Source of the DNA: Actinomycetota bacterium
Lineage (GTDB): Bacteria > Actinomycetota > Acidimicrobiia > Acidimicrobiales > Ilumatobacteraceae
Length of the DNA stretch: 7,091 bases
Direction: 5' to 3'
NCBI GenBank assembly: GCA_018882725.1
Contig: VERK01000117.1
Span: forward strand, 1-7,091
In this document: in pieces, positions 5,659 through 7,091 of the stretch
How the letters are laid out: every line of letters begins with the position of its first letter
Numbering within the stretch: the stretch's first letter is position 1
Notes under the pieces: generated by a model
Database searches by the model: none
What the model was told of the DNA's origin: nothing
The model's input: only the letters and a program-made list of their open reading frames with translations
Program-made: the position numbers and the translations under genes

Positions 5659-6066
5659 GTGGCAAGACCCGAGCGTGCCGAACTCCGAAGCCGAATCCGC
5701 ACCACGGAATCCACCCTCGATCCTCAGATGCTTCTCCTTCGCGGAGGACCGGACTCTGCTCACCTGCTGACACGGCACGCGCGTCGAATGAACCAGGTCT
5801 TCACCCTCGATTCTCACGACGTCTTCGGAGTCTCGGTCTTCGGAGTACTCCCTGACTTCTCCCAAGAATCACTTCTCAGTACGGTCCTCGGCACGTACGC
5901 AGTCGTTCATCGTGTCACTGTTAACGACCTGCTGAACCAAGGATTTGAGATCCTGCCTACGTTCAGACGCCCGCATTTCACGGTGCGCGTCCCCCGACCT
6001 GACGACACGCAAATTCTTCTGCGACTCTTTCGCGACACCATCATCAATCCGTACGCTGTGTTCTAG
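5659..6066 (+). CDS. Conserved-looking protein of unknown function, first gene of a two-gene cassette
   Basis: A 135-residue cytoplasmic protein without membrane segments. Recognisable blocks are MLLLRGGPDSAHLLTRHARR (24-43), a segment around FGVSVFGVL (56-64), and LPTFRRPHFTVRVPRP (99-114) near the C-terminus. I have an impression of similar pairs in other actinobacteria, but no function comes with it and I cannot verify it here. The start is uncertain. GTG at 5659 is the first in-frame start after mazF, ATG at 5728 (112 aa) begins right at the conserved block, and neither has a Shine-Dalgarno. An ATG at 5609 behind AAGGAG opens an overlapping frame that stops at 5770, so the N-terminus could also involve a frameshift. 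It is followed after 8 bp by its partner gene, whose ribosome binding site overlaps this stop codon, so the two are co-expressed. Confidence 0.68.
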   Translation: MARPERAELRSRIRTTESTLDPQMLLLRGGPDSAHLLTRHARRMNQVFTLDSHDVFGVSVFGVLPDFSQESLLSTVLGTYAVVHRVTVNDLLNQGFEILPTFRRPHFTVRVPRPDDTQILLRLFRDTIINPYAVF

Positions 6067-6074
6067 GAGGAGCC

Positions 6075-6323
6075 ATGGCACGCGTCGATATCGAAGCCGA
6101 TCTCAACTCATACGACGAAACCGGACTCGTCTGGACCCTCCTCGACGAGGCGCCCAACCCCGAACTCATTCACCCCGGCGCTGTCGTCATCGCCGGAACA
6201 TCACTCGCATCCACCGCGTGTCGCGTGGTTGACCTTGTCGAGAAACCGGTCGGCACGATCGTCCACCTCGAGGTCCTTCCGTCGAAGCCAGGCACGAACG
6301 GGGACAACGCGCTTTCGGTCTAG
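6075..6323 (+). CDS. Small conserved-looking protein of unknown function, second gene of the cassette
   Basis: An 82-residue acidic protein: MARVDIEADLNSYDETG (1-17), VWTLLDEAPNP (19-29), a hydrophobic stretch HPGAVVIAGTS (33-43), VVDLVEKPVGTIVHLEVLP (51-69) and a polar tail. It reads as a small beta-rich soluble domain. The LDEAPNP and PGAVVIAG segments look conserved in type, but I know no function for them. The start is secure: AGGAGG, overlapping the TAG of the upstream gene, lies 5 nt before the ATG. The tight coupling and small size of the pair would suit a toxin-antitoxin or regulator-effector unit, but nothing in the residues proves either. Its stop is only 3 bp from that of the convergent vWA gene. 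Confidence 0.75.
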   Translation: MARVDIEADLNSYDETGLVWTLLDEAPNPELIHPGAVVIAGTSLASTACRVVDLVEKPVGTIVHLEVLPSKPGTNGDNALSV

Positions 6324-6326
6324 CGG

Positions 6327-7091
6327 CTACGAAGCGCGGCGCGAATGGCCACCCGAGCCGCGGGACACGCGCTTCTTGTGCTCGAGGAAATCCACCAACA
6401 GGTAATCCCCCAAGTTGTCGCTGCTCGTCAAGAACGCGCGACCACCGTTCAACGACGACATCTGCTCCACGAACTGCCGCAAGTACGCATCCGCGTCGAG
6501 CATGAACGTGTTGATCGTGATGTTGTCCTTCGCACAGCGCACGGCCTCGCGCAACGTGGCCTCCACCGTCAACTGCTGCGCCTCGTACCCGTCGAAGTAG
6601 GTGAACCACGCCTCGCCGTACGGCGTGATGTGCGCGGTGGGCTCACCGTCGGTGATCATGATGATCTGCTTGTTCCCGTGCTGGCGCGCCAGCATCTTGC
6701 GCGCCATCCCCAGCGCGTGATGCATGTTGGTGCCCTGCATCCCCGGGATGGCCGCCTCCACCAACTCGTCGGCCTTGATCTCCCACGCCACGTGCCCGAA
6801 CATCAAGATGCCCAAGTAATCGCGCGGATACATCGACGAGATGAGCGACTGCAGCGCCACCGCCACCTTCTTGGCCGGGCCCCAGCGGTCGTCGCGATAC
6901 ATCGAGTACGACGCGTCGAGCATGAGCACCGTGGCCGAGCGCGTGAGGTGCTCGGTGCGCTCGATCTCGAAATCCTCTGGTGACAGCCGCACCGGCGTGC
7001 CCTTGCCCCCGCGATTGAGCGCGTTGCGAATGGTGCGCTGCAGATCGAGGTTGAACGGATCGCCGTATTCGTATTGCTTGGTGTCGTAGGT
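6327..7091 (-). CDS. von Willebrand factor A domain protein, Mg-chelatase-like (C-terminal part, 5' end outside window)
   Basis: The frame is open to the window edge, so only the last 254 residues are seen. A vWA domain spans about 51-235 of the visible part, with an intact metal-ion-dependent adhesion site: DASYS (Asp59, Ser61, Ser63), Thr121 in GTNMHHAL and Asp148 in ITDGEP. The region before it (DPFNLDLQRTIRNAL, 11-25) and the basic tail resemble actinobacterial proteins encoded next to MoxR/Mg-chelatase-like AAA+ ATPases (the Rv0959/Rv0958 type, from memory). These are thought to work as a chaperone-like pair, the vWA protein binding Mg2+ and the client. The GTG at 6990-6992 should not be taken as the start, since in-frame, well-conserved coding sequence continues upstream. 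An ATPase gene, if present, would lie beyond 7091. Confidence 0.88.
   Translation of the reverse strand, partial: TYDTKQYEYGDPFNLDLQRTIRNALNRGGKGTPVRLSPEDFEIERTEHLTRSATVLMLDASYSMYRDDRWGPAKKVAVALQSLISSMYPRDYLGILMFGHVAWEIKADELVEAAIPGMQGTNMHHALGMARKMLARQHGNKQIIMITDGEPTAHITPYGEAWFTYFDGYEAQQLTVEATLREAVRCAKDNITINTFMLDADAYLRQFVEQMSSLNGGRAFLTSSDNLGDYLLVDFLEHKKRVSRGSGGHSRRAS

Noticed and set aside
5416..5865. Minus-strand 149-codon frame opposite mazF and the cassette
   Set aside because: It overlaps the conserved end of MazF and the start of the next gene, has no ribosome binding site and no recognisable domain.
6345..6983. Plus-strand 212-codon frame opposite the vWA gene
   Set aside because: Antisense of a vWA domain with an intact metal site; the frame is Arg/His/Val-rich with no motif.

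Overview
The window is high-GC chromosomal DNA, most likely from an actinobacterium. The acidimicrobial lineage (Ilumatobacter-like) is my best guess, from memory of similar proteins and not from any database search. Pointers are the GC-rich third codon positions, start codons sitting directly behind -10-like hexamers, an actinobacterial-looking acyl-CoA dehydrogenase, and a von Willebrand A protein resembling those encoded beside MoxR/Mg-chelatase-like ATPases.

Layout. At 1-102 (+) is the last 33 codons of a membrane protein, probably an ABC-2 type permease. At 187-1563 (-) is a DHA2-family drug:H+ antiporter, and at 1686-2900 (-) a complete acyl-CoA dehydrogenase. A 35-bp sequence carrying a 16-bp palindrome occurs twice, identically and in opposite orientation, at 122-156 and 1626-1660, so it brackets the antiporter gene. 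Both copies also lie about 20-26 bp past the stop of the gene before them, in the same orientation relative to that gene. At 2955-4022 (+), divergent from the dehydrogenase across 54 bp, is an unrecognised five-helix membrane protein with a His-rich C-terminal domain. The 54-bp gap holds a GTTACC-N4-GGTAAC inverted repeat and a -10-like hexamer exactly 6 nt before each start codon, so both transcripts may be leaderless.

From 4118 to 6323 is a small accessory islet of short genes. An XRE regulator (-) has its own promoter, with an operator-like palindrome between the -35 and -10 boxes, and a 27-bp hairpin after its stop. Running the other way are two paralogous small acidic proteins, the second followed after 3 bp by a MazF/PemK-family endoribonuclease. 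Then comes a two-gene cassette of unknown function (135 and 82 aa). The islet ends tail to tail, 3 bp from the vWA gene (6327 to beyond 7091, -).

How the genes relate. The MazF gene with the acidic protein before it reads as a toxin-antitoxin module whose antitoxin has no recognisable DNA-binding domain. The upstream paralogue is an orphan that could be a spare antitoxin, a regulator or the remnant of a second module. The XRE protein looks like the antitoxin/regulator half of a HigBA-type system but has no toxin beside it. Whether it controls the divergent small genes cannot be told from sequence alone. The most novel material is this islet, above all the duplicated acidic proteins and the two-gene cassette behind mazF.
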